17,373 bases of DNA from Pseudomonadota bacterium. GTDB taxonomy: Bacteria; Pseudomonadota; Alphaproteobacteria; Paracaedibacterales; CAITNM01. Location: the NCBI GenBank assembly GCA_026400695.1, contig JAPLON010000123.1, forward strand, positions 1-17,373, in the 5' to 3' direction. This document shows, in pieces, positions 1-7,637 of the stretch. How positions within the stretch are numbered: position 1 is the stretch's first letter; each line of letters starts with the position of its first letter. Made by a program: the position numbers and the translations under genes. A model generated the notes under the pieces. It was not told the origin of the DNA. It worked only from the letters and a program-made list of their open reading frames with translations, and did no database searches.

Positions 1-321
1 GTATTGATGTTGGAACATTCAATTTATGCGGTAATTTCACCGGAAGGATGTGCTTCAATTTTGTGGCGCAGTTCGGCAAAGGCTGCTGAGGCTGCAGAGG
101 CTCAAAAAATTACAGCTCAAGACCTCTTAGCTTTAGGTATTATTGATGCAATTGTTCCTGAGCCAGTTGGTGGGGCGCAGCGTTTCCCAGATCAGGTTAT
201 GGATTCGGTTAAATCGCATATTGTAACGGCTTTAAATGAACTAATGCGTAATAGTGGCCAGCAATTAAAACAAATGCGCCGTGAAAAGTTTTTGAAAATG
301 GGTCAAAGAGGATTAGGTTAA
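1..321 (+). CDS. accA: Acetyl-CoA carboxylase carboxyltransferase subunit alpha, C-terminal part (5' end outside window)
   Basis: This is the C-terminal ~106 codons of the alpha subunit of the acetyl-CoA carboxylase carboxyltransferase, which with AccD transfers CO2 from carboxybiotin to acetyl-CoA to make malonyl-CoA for fatty-acid synthesis in the cytoplasm. The frame is open from base 1 and ends at TAA 319-321. The recognisable family core is the run around YAVISPEGCASILWR followed by KITAQDLLALGIIDAIVPEP and the GGAQR turn, then a basic tail (QMRREKFLKMG) typical of the AccA end. The start is upstream of the window, so no promoter or start codon can be judged. It is followed after 24 nt by uppS on the same strand. 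No frameshift is seen. Confidence 0.93.
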   Translation, partial: VLMLEHSIYAVISPEGCASILWRSSAKAAEAAEAQKITAQDLLALGIIDAIVPEPVGGAQRFPDQVMDSVKSHIVTALNELMRNSGQQLKQMRREKFLKMGQRGLG

Positions 322-345
322 TGATTGGCGAAAGGCTATAGCAAT

Positions 346-1068
346 ATGATGTTAAAACTAAACGTTCCTAAGCATGTTGCAATAATGATGGATGGTAATG
401 GTCGCTGGGCAAAGGCGAGATCATTGCCAATCATTGCAGGTCATAGGGCTGGTGCAAAGGCTGCAGAGGAAGTGGTACGCCGCGCTGCTGAGCTTGGTAT
501 TGAATATATTACTCTTTGGGCATTTTCTTCTGAAAACTGGCAGAGAGACCATGAATGGGTGATGGAACTCATGGGGTTGTTCCGTTGGTACCTACAGCAT
601 TCAGTTGATAAGCTAATGAAAAATAATGTTCGTATAAGAATTATTGGCGACAAAACTGCGTTTGCAAAAGATTTGCAGGATTTAATGCAATCAGTTGAGG
701 AACGCACTAAAGAAAATACAGGTATTACTTTGATATTAGCTCTTAGTTATGGCGGACGTGACGACATAAAGCGTGCTACTCAAAAAATAGCGACAGATGT
801 TCAAAATGGAATATTACGACCTGAGGATATAACCGAAGAATTAATCAGCAAAAATCTTGATACACATTTTGTTCCTGATCCAGATTTACTTATTAGGCCC
901 GGAGGTCAATTGCGAGTGAGTAATTATCTATTGTGGCAGTTATCATACACAGAGTATCTTTTTGTTGATTGTTTTTGGCCAGATTTTGGGGCAAAACAGT
1001 TAGACCAGGCAATTGAACAATATTCAAAAAGGCATCGGACCTATGGCTTATACAGTGTGGCTGCCTAG
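346..1068 (+). CDS. uppS: Undecaprenyl diphosphate synthase (cis-prenyltransferase) with substitutions in the RTGGEHR-type motif
   Basis: Condenses isopentenyl diphosphates onto farnesyl diphosphate to make the C55 carrier lipid for peptidoglycan. Seen: MDGNGRWAKAR with catalytic Asp16, GHRAG, TLWAFSSENW, LALSYGGRDD, and the C-terminal SNYLLWQLSYTEYLF with Glu203 at the place of E. coli Glu213. About 240 aa is the usual length. I chose ATG 346 because AAAGG (331-335) lies 10 nt upstream; ATG 349 and a TTG at 325 are alternatives in the same frame. Odd: the usual IRTGGE(H/Q)R motif reads IRPGGQLR, so Thr is Pro, the near-invariant Glu (E. coli Glu198) is Gln188, and the next residue (His199 in E. 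coli, a reported Mg2+ ligand but variable in the family) is Leu. The 3' end overlaps cdsA by 26 nt, suggesting translational coupling. Confidence 0.92.
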   Translation: MMLKLNVPKHVAIMMDGNGRWAKARSLPIIAGHRAGAKAAEEVVRRAAELGIEYITLWAFSSENWQRDHEWVMELMGLFRWYLQHSVDKLMKNNVRIRIIGDKTAFAKDLQDLMQSVEERTKENTGITLILALSYGGRDDIKRATQKIATDVQNGILRPEDITEELISKNLDTHFVPDPDLLIRPGGQLRVSNYLLWQLSYTEYLFVDCFWPDFGAKQLDQAIEQYSKRHRTYGLYSVAA

Positions 1069-1798
1069 GGGGGATTTACTGCCACGAACTTTAACTGGGT
1101 TAGTGGCAATTCCTGCAGTTATTTTTACTATTTTTCAAGGGCAATTTTTCCTCAAAATTATTGGCGTACTTGCTGCATTTGGATTGTTGCGAGAATGGTC
1201 AAATCTTAGTTTTTCAAAGCCATACCATTGGTTAAGTTTGGTATGTTTTGCTTCAATTGTGCTGGCCTTTTTTCCAGATCTTAGAGTTGGGGCTTTGCTT
1301 ATGACTTTGGCTGGGTGTGGTTGGTTTTTATACTTAAAAGCTTTTAAATCAGAAGAGCTTAAAGTTATTTGTTTTGGCTATTTATACATTACAAGTGCTA
1401 TGGCCATAATCATTCATATACTGCCAAATTTTGGAGTTAATTTTACCCTGCTTGTTTTGACTTTGATTTGGAGCGTTGATACGGGAGCATTTTTGGCAGG
1501 AAGAACTTTTGGTGGACCTAAACTGGCGCCTGCAATTAGTCCTAATAAAACATGGTCTGGATTTATTGGTGGAGTTATAGCTGGTTTAAGTGCGGTGGTT
1601 TTGCTAACTAAGGTTATGAATATTGTTAGTGTTTTGCTTGCCCAAGGTGGTGATTTGTTGGAGTCGTGGTGTAAGCGTTTCTTTAAAGCAAAAGATTCAG
1701 GTAACTTTTTGCCTGGTCATGGCGGTATGCTTGATCGCTTAGACAGTTTATTAGCGGTTAGCTTTGCAATAGCTGTGCTTTGGTATTTTTGTGGATAA
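1043..1798 (+). CDS. cdsA: Phosphatidate cytidylyltransferase (CDP-diacylglycerol synthase)
   Basis: Integral inner-membrane enzyme that makes CDP-diacylglycerol from phosphatidic acid and CTP, the branch point for phospholipids. The C-terminal family signature is clear: ESWCKRFFKAKDSGNFLPGH followed by GGMLDRLD, with the conserved KR, KD, HGG and DR-LD positions. Several hydrophobic segments precede it, and an internal SPNKTWSG motif (SPKKT-like) is present. The start is not certain: ATG 1043 has AAAAAGG 10-11 nt upstream; a TTG at 1013 and a GTG at 1055 are in frame. With ATG 1043 the protein is ~251 aa, near the family norm, and overlaps uppS by 26 nt. In many alphaproteobacteria uppS-cdsA is followed by dxr and rseP; here cdsA is followed by a repeat-bearing gap and murJ. 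Confidence 0.93.
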   Translation: MAYTVWLPRGDLLPRTLTGLVAIPAVIFTIFQGQFFLKIIGVLAAFGLLREWSNLSFSKPYHWLSLVCFASIVLAFFPDLRVGALLMTLAGCGWFLYLKAFKSEELKVICFGYLYITSAMAIIIHILPNFGVNFTLLVLTLIWSVDTGAFLAGRTFGGPKLAPAISPNKTWSGFIGGVIAGLSAVVLLTKVMNIVSVLLAQGGDLLESWCKRFFKAKDSGNFLPGHGGMLDRLDSLLAVSFAIAVLWYFCG

Positions 1799-1870
1799 TA
1801 CACAGTTTTTTGGTTTTAGTTATTTTAAAATTAGCAAATTATTAATTAGTGATGTGTTATATTTCAATTT

Positions 1871-2040
1871 AAGAGAATCTCTTCAGATATTACTTCAAGG
1901 CATCATTCTAAAGCCCTTAAGGATGCCAATGGCGAAGCTATGTCTGTTAAGTTGGATGGAGTCAAGGCGGGTGGCCCACCCAATAAGGGCGGGGGTTGGG
2001 GGTGGCAGCACTTACCATCAATTAGTTAATAAACTATTAA
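1871..2040. repeat. Dispersed repeat, copy 1 (140-nt core with terminal palindromes) between cdsA and murJ
   Basis: The core 1881-2020 matches 10828-10967 at 133 of 140 positions with no indels; the first 59 nt are identical. The core is ~51% GC (72/140) against clearly AT-rich flanks. It is bounded on the left by the palindrome AAGAGAATCTCTT (1871-1883) and on the right by TTAATA-AAC-TATTAA (2026-2040). Inside are GGCATC/GATGCC (1899-1904 with 1922-1927), GCCAATGGC (1925-1933), the perfect odd palindrome GGGTGGCCCACCC (1969-1981) and a G-rich tract (1987-2005). The element fills most of the 305-nt gap 1799-2103; the remaining AT-rich flanks show nothing I can name. A frame open from GTG 1791 to TAA 2102 crosses it, but the differences between copies do not favour that frame as coding. 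Confidence 0.9.
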
Positions 2041-2103
2041 AATTTGTAAATATTCAAATCTCTCTTAGACTACTCATCTTAAAATCTATCAGACAAAAAT
2101 AAA

Positions 2104-3633
2104 ATGCGCCTAGTATCATCAGCTCTGAATGTTGCTTTTTTTACAATTGTAAGTCGTCTTACTGGATTTTTGCGAGATATCCTTATGGCCCAATATATTG
2201 GCACTAGTAAGGTGATGGATGCTTTAGTAATTGCTATTAAGATCCCTAGTTTCTTGCGTCGCATTTTTGCTGAAGGGGCATTTAATTCATCATTTGTGCC
2301 AATCTATTCATCAATGCACGTAACTCAAAAAGAAGAAGCCAAAGAATTCATTAAAGATGTTTTTTCATTAATGACAGGGATTTTATTATTATTAATTGCT
2401 GTTTTTGAAATAGCCATGCCTTTTGTTGTAACCATTATGGTTCCGGGGGCTGAGCAAGATGTTTTTTCACTTGCTGTTTCTTTTTCACGCATAACTTTTC
2501 CATTTATTTTACTAATCTCCCTTACAGCTTTGTTTAGCGGTGTTTTGAATACTCATGATCGTTTTTGCGCGGCTGCCTCTTCTCAGATAGCTGGTAATAT
2601 TTTCATTGTATTCATTATGAAAATGGTAGATCCACTAATCATTACCAATGGAAGTGTGGTTGCAGTTGCTATAATGGGTTCTGGAGTTGTTCAGCTTTTG
2701 TGGGTGCTTGTGCCATGTTATTTTATGGGTATACGGCCATCTATTAGGAAGCCACGTAAAAATCAAGCAATGCACAATTTTGGTAAGCGTATGATTCCAG
2801 CTGCCGTTGGCTCTGGCGTGCTGCAGATTAACCTCTTTATTGATACGATTATTGCATCACTATTGCCAATGGGCACTATATCGTACCTGTATTACGCTGA
2901 TCGTTTGTATCATTTACCAATTAGCATTACTGGCACGGCACTAGGAACTGTTTTATTGCCAATGCTATCTCGTCAGTGGCGCGAAAATAATGTTGAAGGG
3001 GCTATGCATAATCAAAATCGAGCAATCGAATTTGCTATGCTAATTACTCTGCCAGCTATGTTGGGGTTGATTTACCTTGCTTATCCACTGGTGATGGTAA
3101 TTTTTGAGCGTGGGGCTTTTGATAATACATCTAGTATTGCGACGGCTCAAACTTTAGCAGGATTTGCCACAGGTTTGCCGGCTTATATTTTGATTAAAAT
3201 TTTTAACACTAGCTTTTTCGCACGCCAAGATACAATTACACCCATAAAGGTGGCGTTGCTAGGTATGCTGGTTAATGTAGTTTTAAACTTTATTTTAATT
3301 TATAAACTTAAACATTTAGGTATAGCTTTAGCTACCTCTATCGCTTCTTGGTTTAACGCTATTGTGTTGGTTTACCTTTTAAAAAAACGTAAATTTGTTC
3401 ATTTTGATCTGGCTCTTTGGCGATTCCTGGCAAAAATTATTGTGCCATGTATATTAACATTTGTAGTGTTATTTTTGGTAAAGTCGCAGGTGGCTCCATA
3501 CCTTCAAAGTGATGATGGTATCCATATAAGGGCAATGGCGCTTGGTGTGCTAGTTGGCTCTGGGTTATTTACTTATGTGTTCTCTGCTTGGTATTCTGGA
3601 TTGCTGCGTTTTAAGGAATATATAGCAACCTAA
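2104..3633 (+). CDS. murJ: Lipid II flippase MurJ (MviN)
   Basis: MOP-superfamily flippase that moves lipid II across the inner membrane for peptidoglycan assembly. The protein is 509 aa with ~14 hydrophobic segments, the family length. The N-terminus shows SRLTGFLRD, giving Arg18 and Arg24, then RRIFAEGAFNSSFVP with Arg52, and ADRLYHLP with Arg267. These correspond to the essential cavity arginines Arg18, Arg24, Arg52 and Arg270 of E. coli MurJ, so the enzyme should be functional. ATG 2104 is supported by homology of the first residues; there is no evident Shine-Dalgarno just upstream (AT-rich CAGACAAAAATAAA). The gene follows repeat copy 1 by 63 nt, and its TAA is immediately followed by the ATG of mfd. 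Confidence 0.96.
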   Translation: MRLVSSALNVAFFTIVSRLTGFLRDILMAQYIGTSKVMDALVIAIKIPSFLRRIFAEGAFNSSFVPIYSSMHVTQKEEAKEFIKDVFSLMTGILLLLIAVFEIAMPFVVTIMVPGAEQDVFSLAVSFSRITFPFILLISLTALFSGVLNTHDRFCAAASSQIAGNIFIVFIMKMVDPLIITNGSVVAVAIMGSGVVQLLWVLVPCYFMGIRPSIRKPRKNQAMHNFGKRMIPAAVGSGVLQINLFIDTIIASLLPMGTISYLYYADRLYHLPISITGTALGTVLLPMLSRQWRENNVEGAMHNQNRAIEFAMLITLPAMLGLIYLAYPLVMVIFERGAFDNTSSIATAQTLAGFATGLPAYILIKIFNTSFFARQDTITPIKVALLGMLVNVVLNFILIYKLKHLGIALATSIASWFNAIVLVYLLKKRKFVHFDLALWRFLAKIIVPCILTFVVLFLVKSQVAPYLQSDDGIHIRAMALGVLVGSGLFTYVFSAWYSGLLRFKEYIAT

Positions 3634-6600
3634 ATGGAAACACTATCACAAGTTATTAAAAGTTATAGAGCTTTTGCTGTTTCGGGTTTGTGCGAAAAGG
3701 CTAAATCAGCATTGATAGTTTTAAGCAGAGATCGGGATATTCCCCAATTTAAAGCTCAGCTTGAACGCTTGTTGAAACGAAATATCCTAACATTTCCTGC
3801 TTGGGACTGTTTACCGTATGACAGAGTATCACCTTCGCTTGACTGTGTTAGTGAACGAGTTGATACCCTAACAATTTTAGCTGAAGATTCCTCTCATATT
3901 GTGGTTACTTCAGTTAGTGCTTTAACGCAGTATTTACCACCGAGAATAAGTTTTTTTGGTGAGTCGTTATTTTTAAAAAAAGGGGAATCATATTCATTTA
4001 ATAAACTTAATGATTACCTAAGCGGAAAAGGCTTTAATCGAGTTGGTGTTGTCTACGAACCTGGTGATTATGCAGTTCGTGGTGACATTATTGATTTTTT
4101 TCCTATAGCGCACTCTAATCCTTATCGTGTTGATTTTTTCGGTGATCATATTGAGCGTATTCGTCAATTTGATGCTTTAAATCAGTCGACTATTTGCGAT
4201 TTGGCAGAAGTATTAATTAAGCCTGTAAGGGAAATAACTCTTAATTCCCAAACTATTCAATGTTTTAAAGATTCATTTCGTAAGCTTTTTGCTGATAGTT
4301 ATATGCAAGATTCTTTGTATCAACACATTAGCGAAGGTCATTTATACGCAGGGTATGAGCATTGGTTGCCACTCTATTTTAGTCAGACTGAAACTTTGCT
4401 TGATTATATAACTCCAGAAAAGATTATTTTAGAGTTTGATGCTCAACAGACATTTTCAGAAAGTTCTCAGATTTTGCAGGAGTACTATCAGGCTAGGGTA
4501 TCTCCTTTGTTTGGTGATAGATCTTACCAACCATTGCCACCTGAGATGGTTTATTGGGACCAAAGTGCTTGGGATAAATTTTTTAAACTTCCTCATATTA
4601 ACCTTTCACCTTTGCAGGAAGATGGATCAATATCCCTAAATGTTAAAATTGCCCCAAGCTTATCTAATGCACGTCAGAAGGGTGAGTTGTTTGAAGAAAT
4701 TTTAAACTTAAAAGAAATCCATCGTGATAAACAGTTTATCATTGTGGCGCAAAGTGATGGATCTAGAACCCGTCTTGAATCAATGCTAAAAGAGCATGGG
4801 GGCTCTCAGGTACTACCACTTGCTGATTGGCCTCCAGCGCAAGCGAGTTGCAAACCAATTTACACTATGACATTTCCGTTGGAAGAAGGTTTTGTCACTC
4901 ACGATCAATTTGCTCTAACAGAGCAAGATATTTTGGGAGAACGCATTTCTCGTTCTTTGCGAAAAAAACGTAAAAATGAAAACTTTTTTAAAGATATTGG
5001 TGAATTAAACATAGGCGATTATGTGGTTCATCGAGAGCATGGTGTTGCCAAATACATAGGCTTACAAACTGTTGAAGTTGGTGGTCACCCGCATGACTGC
5101 TTATTGCTGGAATATGCAGAAAAAAATAAATTATTTTTGCCTGTGGAAAATTTAGAATTACTTAGCCGCTATGGCTCTGACGATATGGTTGTGGAGCTTG
5201 ATCGTTTAGGAACAGCAAATTGGCAAAATCGTAAATCTAAAGTTAAGAAAAGATTGTTGATAATTGCAGATTATCTAATAAAGCTTGCTGCGCAACGTTC
5301 AATTCAAGAAGGGGAGGAAATTTTAACTCCCAAAATTTACGAAGAATTTTGTGCGCGTTTTCCATATCCTGAAACTGATGATCAGTTACAAGCAATAGAG
5401 GATGTTTTAGGAGATTTGTCTTCAGGAAAACCGATGGATCGCTTAATATGCGGGGATGTTGGCTTTGGTAAAACTGAAGTTGCTTTGCGTGCTGCTTTTG
5501 CAGCTGCAAAGGCTGGTAAACAAGTTGTTGTAGTAACGCCAACTACTTTGCTTTGTCGTCAGCATTATCAAAATTTCATGAATCGTTTTAAGGATTTTGG
5601 CATTAGGGTTGTGCAGCTATCTAGATTTGTTAAGCCCGGAGCAATTAAAAATATTCGCGAAGAAATCGAAAATGGTGACGCTAAAATCATTATTGCTACC
5701 CATGCTGTATTTTCAGATAAAACTAAGTTTTTTGACTTAGGGTTACTGATTATTGATGAAGAGCAGCATTTTGGTGTTAAGCAAAAGGAAAAATTAAAAA
5801 AGTTAAAACCAAATGTGCATATTTTAACTCTTACCGCTACACCAATACCGCGTACTTTGCAGTTAGCACTTACTGGTGTTCGTGATTTAAGTTTGATTAC
5901 TACCCCTCCTATTGATCGTTTGAGCATTCGTACTTTTGTTATGCCATTTGATGGGGTGGTAATTAAAGAGGCGCTTATGCGTGAGTATCATCGTGGCGGG
6001 CAAAGTTTTTTTGTAGTACCGAGAATTGAAGATATCGCCAAGGCTAAAGAAACTATTGAATACATGCTGCCAGATTTTAGGGTTGCTGTGGCTCACGGGC
6101 AACTTCCTGGAGAAGAACTTGAAAATATTATTTCAGATTTTTGTGACCGTAAATATGAGGTGTTGCTGGCTACTAACATAATTGAGTCAGGAATTGATAT
6201 GCCATGGGTCAATACGATTATTATTCACAAGTCTGATCGCTTTGGTCTTGCACAATTATACCAACTACGTGGAAGAGTGGGTCGTACTAAAATTCAAGCA
6301 TACGCTTACCTTACTACACCTGCAGAAACAATTATGAGCGATTCTTCTAAAAAACGTTTAGAGGTTATGCAAAGTCTTGATCAATTAGGTGCAGGCTTTA
6401 AATTAGCTAGTCATGATATGGATATTCGAGGGGCTGGTAATGTTGTGGGTGAAGAACAATCTGGCCATATTAAAGAGGTTGGAGTTGAGCTGTATCAAAC
6501 CCTACTGCACGAAGCAATTTTACAAGTACGTGCTGAGCAAGATCATACTGAGGTCCATCAGGAATGGGTACCGCAATTAAATTTGGGGATTTCTTTATTA

Positions 6601-7020
6601 ATACCGGAATCTTATGTAGCTGATTTAGGATTGCGTTTAAGTTTGTATAGACGTTTGGCAAGTTTAGAGACTGTTAATGAAGTGCATATTTTTGCCGCAG
6701 AATTAGTGGATCGTTTTGGCAAAATTCCCAAAGAATGTGAAAATTTACTAAAGGTTATTGAGCTAAAAATTGCATGCAAACATTTGAATGTTGAAAAAAT
6801 TGATGTAGGTCCAAAAGGTGTAGTTATTGGTTTTTACAAAAATCAGTTTGCAAAACCTGAAGCATTGCTTGCCTATATTCAATCACCAGAGGCGCGTAAG
6901 CTTGCTAACATAAACTTGCGTCCTGATCAAAAAATCACTTTTTTGCGAGAAGGTTTGAATGATGAACAAAAGGTGAAATTTTGCTTTGCTATTTTAAAGC
7001 AGTTGTCATCTTTTAGGTGA
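3634..7020 (+). CDS. mfd: Transcription-repair coupling factor
   Basis: ATP-dependent DNA translocase that removes RNA polymerase stalled at lesions and recruits UvrA for nucleotide-excision repair. The 1128-aa length fits full-size Mfd. Domain order: N-terminal UvrB-like region (~1-350), the RNA-polymerase-interacting/CarD-like domain (~455-550, GDYVVHREHGVAKYIG), helicase lobe 1 with Walker A GDVGFGKTE (607-615) and DEEQHFG (708-714), LTLTATPIPRTL, lobe 2 with NIIESGIDMP and QLRGRVGR (RGRVGR at 879-884), then the C-terminal TRCF domain. The first codon directly follows the murJ stop, so the two are probably co-transcribed and coupled. No interruption is seen. A hairpin straddles the stop codon and may be the terminator. 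Confidence 0.97.
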   Translation: METLSQVIKSYRAFAVSGLCEKAKSALIVLSRDRDIPQFKAQLERLLKRNILTFPAWDCLPYDRVSPSLDCVSERVDTLTILAEDSSHIVVTSVSALTQYLPPRISFFGESLFLKKGESYSFNKLNDYLSGKGFNRVGVVYEPGDYAVRGDIIDFFPIAHSNPYRVDFFGDHIERIRQFDALNQSTICDLAEVLIKPVREITLNSQTIQCFKDSFRKLFADSYMQDSLYQHISEGHLYAGYEHWLPLYFSQTETLLDYITPEKIILEFDAQQTFSESSQILQEYYQARVSPLFGDRSYQPLPPEMVYWDQSAWDKFFKLPHINLSPLQEDGSISLNVKIAPSLSNARQKGELFEEILNLKEIHRDKQFIIVAQSDGSRTRLESMLKEHGGSQVLPLADWPPAQASCKPIYTMTFPLEEGFVTHDQFALTEQDILGERISRSLRKKRKNENFFKDIGELNIGDYVVHREHGVAKYIGLQTVEVGGHPHDCLLLEYAEKNKLFLPVENLELLSRYGSDDMVVELDRLGTANWQNRKSKVKKRLLIIADYLIKLAAQRSIQEGEEILTPKIYEEFCARFPYPETDDQLQAIEDVLGDLSSGKPMDRLICGDVGFGKTEVALRAAFAAAKAGKQVVVVTPTTLLCRQHYQNFMNRFKDFGIRVVQLSRFVKPGAIKNIREEIENGDAKIIIATHAVFSDKTKFFDLGLLIIDEEQHFGVKQKEKLKKLKPNVHILTLTATPIPRTLQLALTGVRDLSLITTPPIDRLSIRTFVMPFDGVVIKEALMREYHRGGQSFFVVPRIEDIAKAKETIEYMLPDFRVAVAHGQLPGEELENIISDFCDRKYEVLLATNIIESGIDMPWVNTIIIHKSDRFGLAQLYQLRGRVGRTKIQAYAYLTTPAETIMSDSSKKRLEVMQSLDQLGAGFKLASHDMDIRGAGNVVGEEQSGHIKEVGVELYQTLLHEAILQVRAEQDHTEVHQEWVPQLNLGISLLIPESYVADLGLRLSLYRRLASLETVNEVHIFAAELVDRFGKIPKECENLLKVIELKIACKHLNVEKIDVGPKGVVIGFYKNQFAKPEALLAYIQSPEARKLANINLRPDQKITFLREGLNDEQKVKFCFAILKQLSSFR

Positions 7021-7039
7021 CCATTAAAGGCCACCTAAG
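7013..7039. terminator. Candidate terminator hairpin between convergent mfd and rhodanese genes
   Basis: The arms TTAGGTGACC (7013-7022) and GGCCACCTAA (7029-7038) pair over 10 positions with one A/C mismatch, around the loop ATTAAA. The hairpin includes the mfd stop codon. On the + strand it is followed by a modest T-rich stretch (CTACTTTTAATTATTT); on the - strand no T-run follows. It is therefore better as the mfd terminator than for the opposing gene. Function is inferred from structure and position only. Confidence 0.5.
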
Positions 7040-7050
7040 TCTACTTTTAA

Positions 7051-7569
7051 TTATTTAGATTTTGTAGTTGGTTTGTTATTTTTTGTCCATTCCGCTATAC
7101 CGCCTGCGTAATGTTTAACATTTGTGTAACCAAGGCCAACCAGACGATTTGCCAATTGCATACCAGCGTCACATTCAGGGCTCCAACAGTGAACAATTAT
7201 TTCTGCATTTTTATCTTTTAGATTAGCTGAGATAACTTTGTCATCTGCATTAGCAGGAATACGGATTGATCCTTCTATCATATCACCTTTTTCTAGGGCA
7301 TTAACGACTGTTACTTTTTTTAAATTAGCCTCAACGTAAGTCATACCAACTTCTGTGATTGTAACCTTAGCTTCTTCAGGTGCTGCTTCAGGTGCTGCTT
7401 CAGGTTTTGCTGGTGTAGCTGTAGTGTTTTGAATGTTACTTTTATCAATTGAATCTTGTATTGAGTCTGAGTCTACAACGTCGCCTATAGGATCACTCAT
7501 CGCGGCGGTAACAGTGAATCCTAAAACTGTAATAGTCATAGTTAGTAGTTTAAAAAATGTTATTCTCAT
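7051..7569 (-). CDS. Secreted rhodanese-like protein
   Basis: A 172-aa protein with an N-terminal signal peptide (MRITFFKLLTMTITVLGFTV, then TAAMS), an Ala/Pro/Glu-rich linker (~52-67, with a repeated EAAP encoded by a short direct DNA repeat) and one C-terminal rhodanese domain (~75-165). The candidate catalytic Cys128 is in IVHCWSPECDAG, with a second Cys133 in the loop; the domain ends with the typical YAGGIAEW. Single-domain rhodaneses carry persulfide sulfur or act as redox/sulfur relays; the substrate cannot be told. The protein is probably periplasmic. The start ATG (7567-7569 on the complement) has AAGGA 6 nt upstream. It is divergent from gpmI and convergent with mfd, so likely monocistronic. 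Confidence 0.85.
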   Translation of the reverse strand: MRITFFKLLTMTITVLGFTVTAAMSDPIGDVVDSDSIQDSIDKSNIQNTTATPAKPEAAPEAAPEEAKVTITEVGMTYVEANLKKVTVVNALEKGDMIEGSIRIPANADDKVISANLKDKNAEIIVHCWSPECDAGMQLANRLVGLGYTNVKHYAGGIAEWTKNNKPTTKSK

Positions 7570-7604
7570 AAGAATCCTTAGAGGTTAATGTTAGTTACGA
7601 TAGT

Positions 7605-7633
7605 ATTACAGACTAGAATTACGTTAAAATCAA
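7605..7633 (-). promoter_or_regulatory. Candidate sigma-70 promoter for the rhodanese gene
   Basis: On the - strand, TTGATT (complement of 7628-7633) is separated by exactly 17 nt from TGTAAT (complement of 7605-7610). This matches the -35 TTGACA at 4 of 6 and the -10 TATAAT at 5 of 6. It sits ~36 nt upstream of the rhodanese ATG in the short divergent region shared with gpmI. Inferred from consensus only. Confidence 0.4.
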
Positions 7634-7637
7634 GAAA

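Noticed and set aside
325..345. TTG 325 as the uppS start
   Set aside because: ATG 346 has a correctly spaced AAAGG and gives the expected N-terminal length before PKHVA.
895..915. Loss of the Mg2+ ligand corresponding to E. coli UppS Glu213
   Set aside because: By spacing from Asp16, the Glu213 equivalent is Glu203 in SYTEYLF and is intact; the changed residue matches Glu198 instead.
1987..2005. Canonical four-run G-quadruplex
   Set aside because: Only three runs of at least three G occur close together (plus a GG); a fourth needs the run at 1969-1971 with a long loop, so only potential is reported.
1791..2102. 103-codon open frame from GTG 1791 through repeat copy 1
   Set aside because: It overlaps cdsA, has no ribosome binding site, consists mainly of the repeat, and substitutions between copies do not show selection for the peptide.
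7379..7402. Short direct repeat GGTGCTGCTTCA in the rhodanese gene
   Set aside because: Two in-frame copies coding for EAAP in a low-complexity linker; ordinary slippage, not an array.
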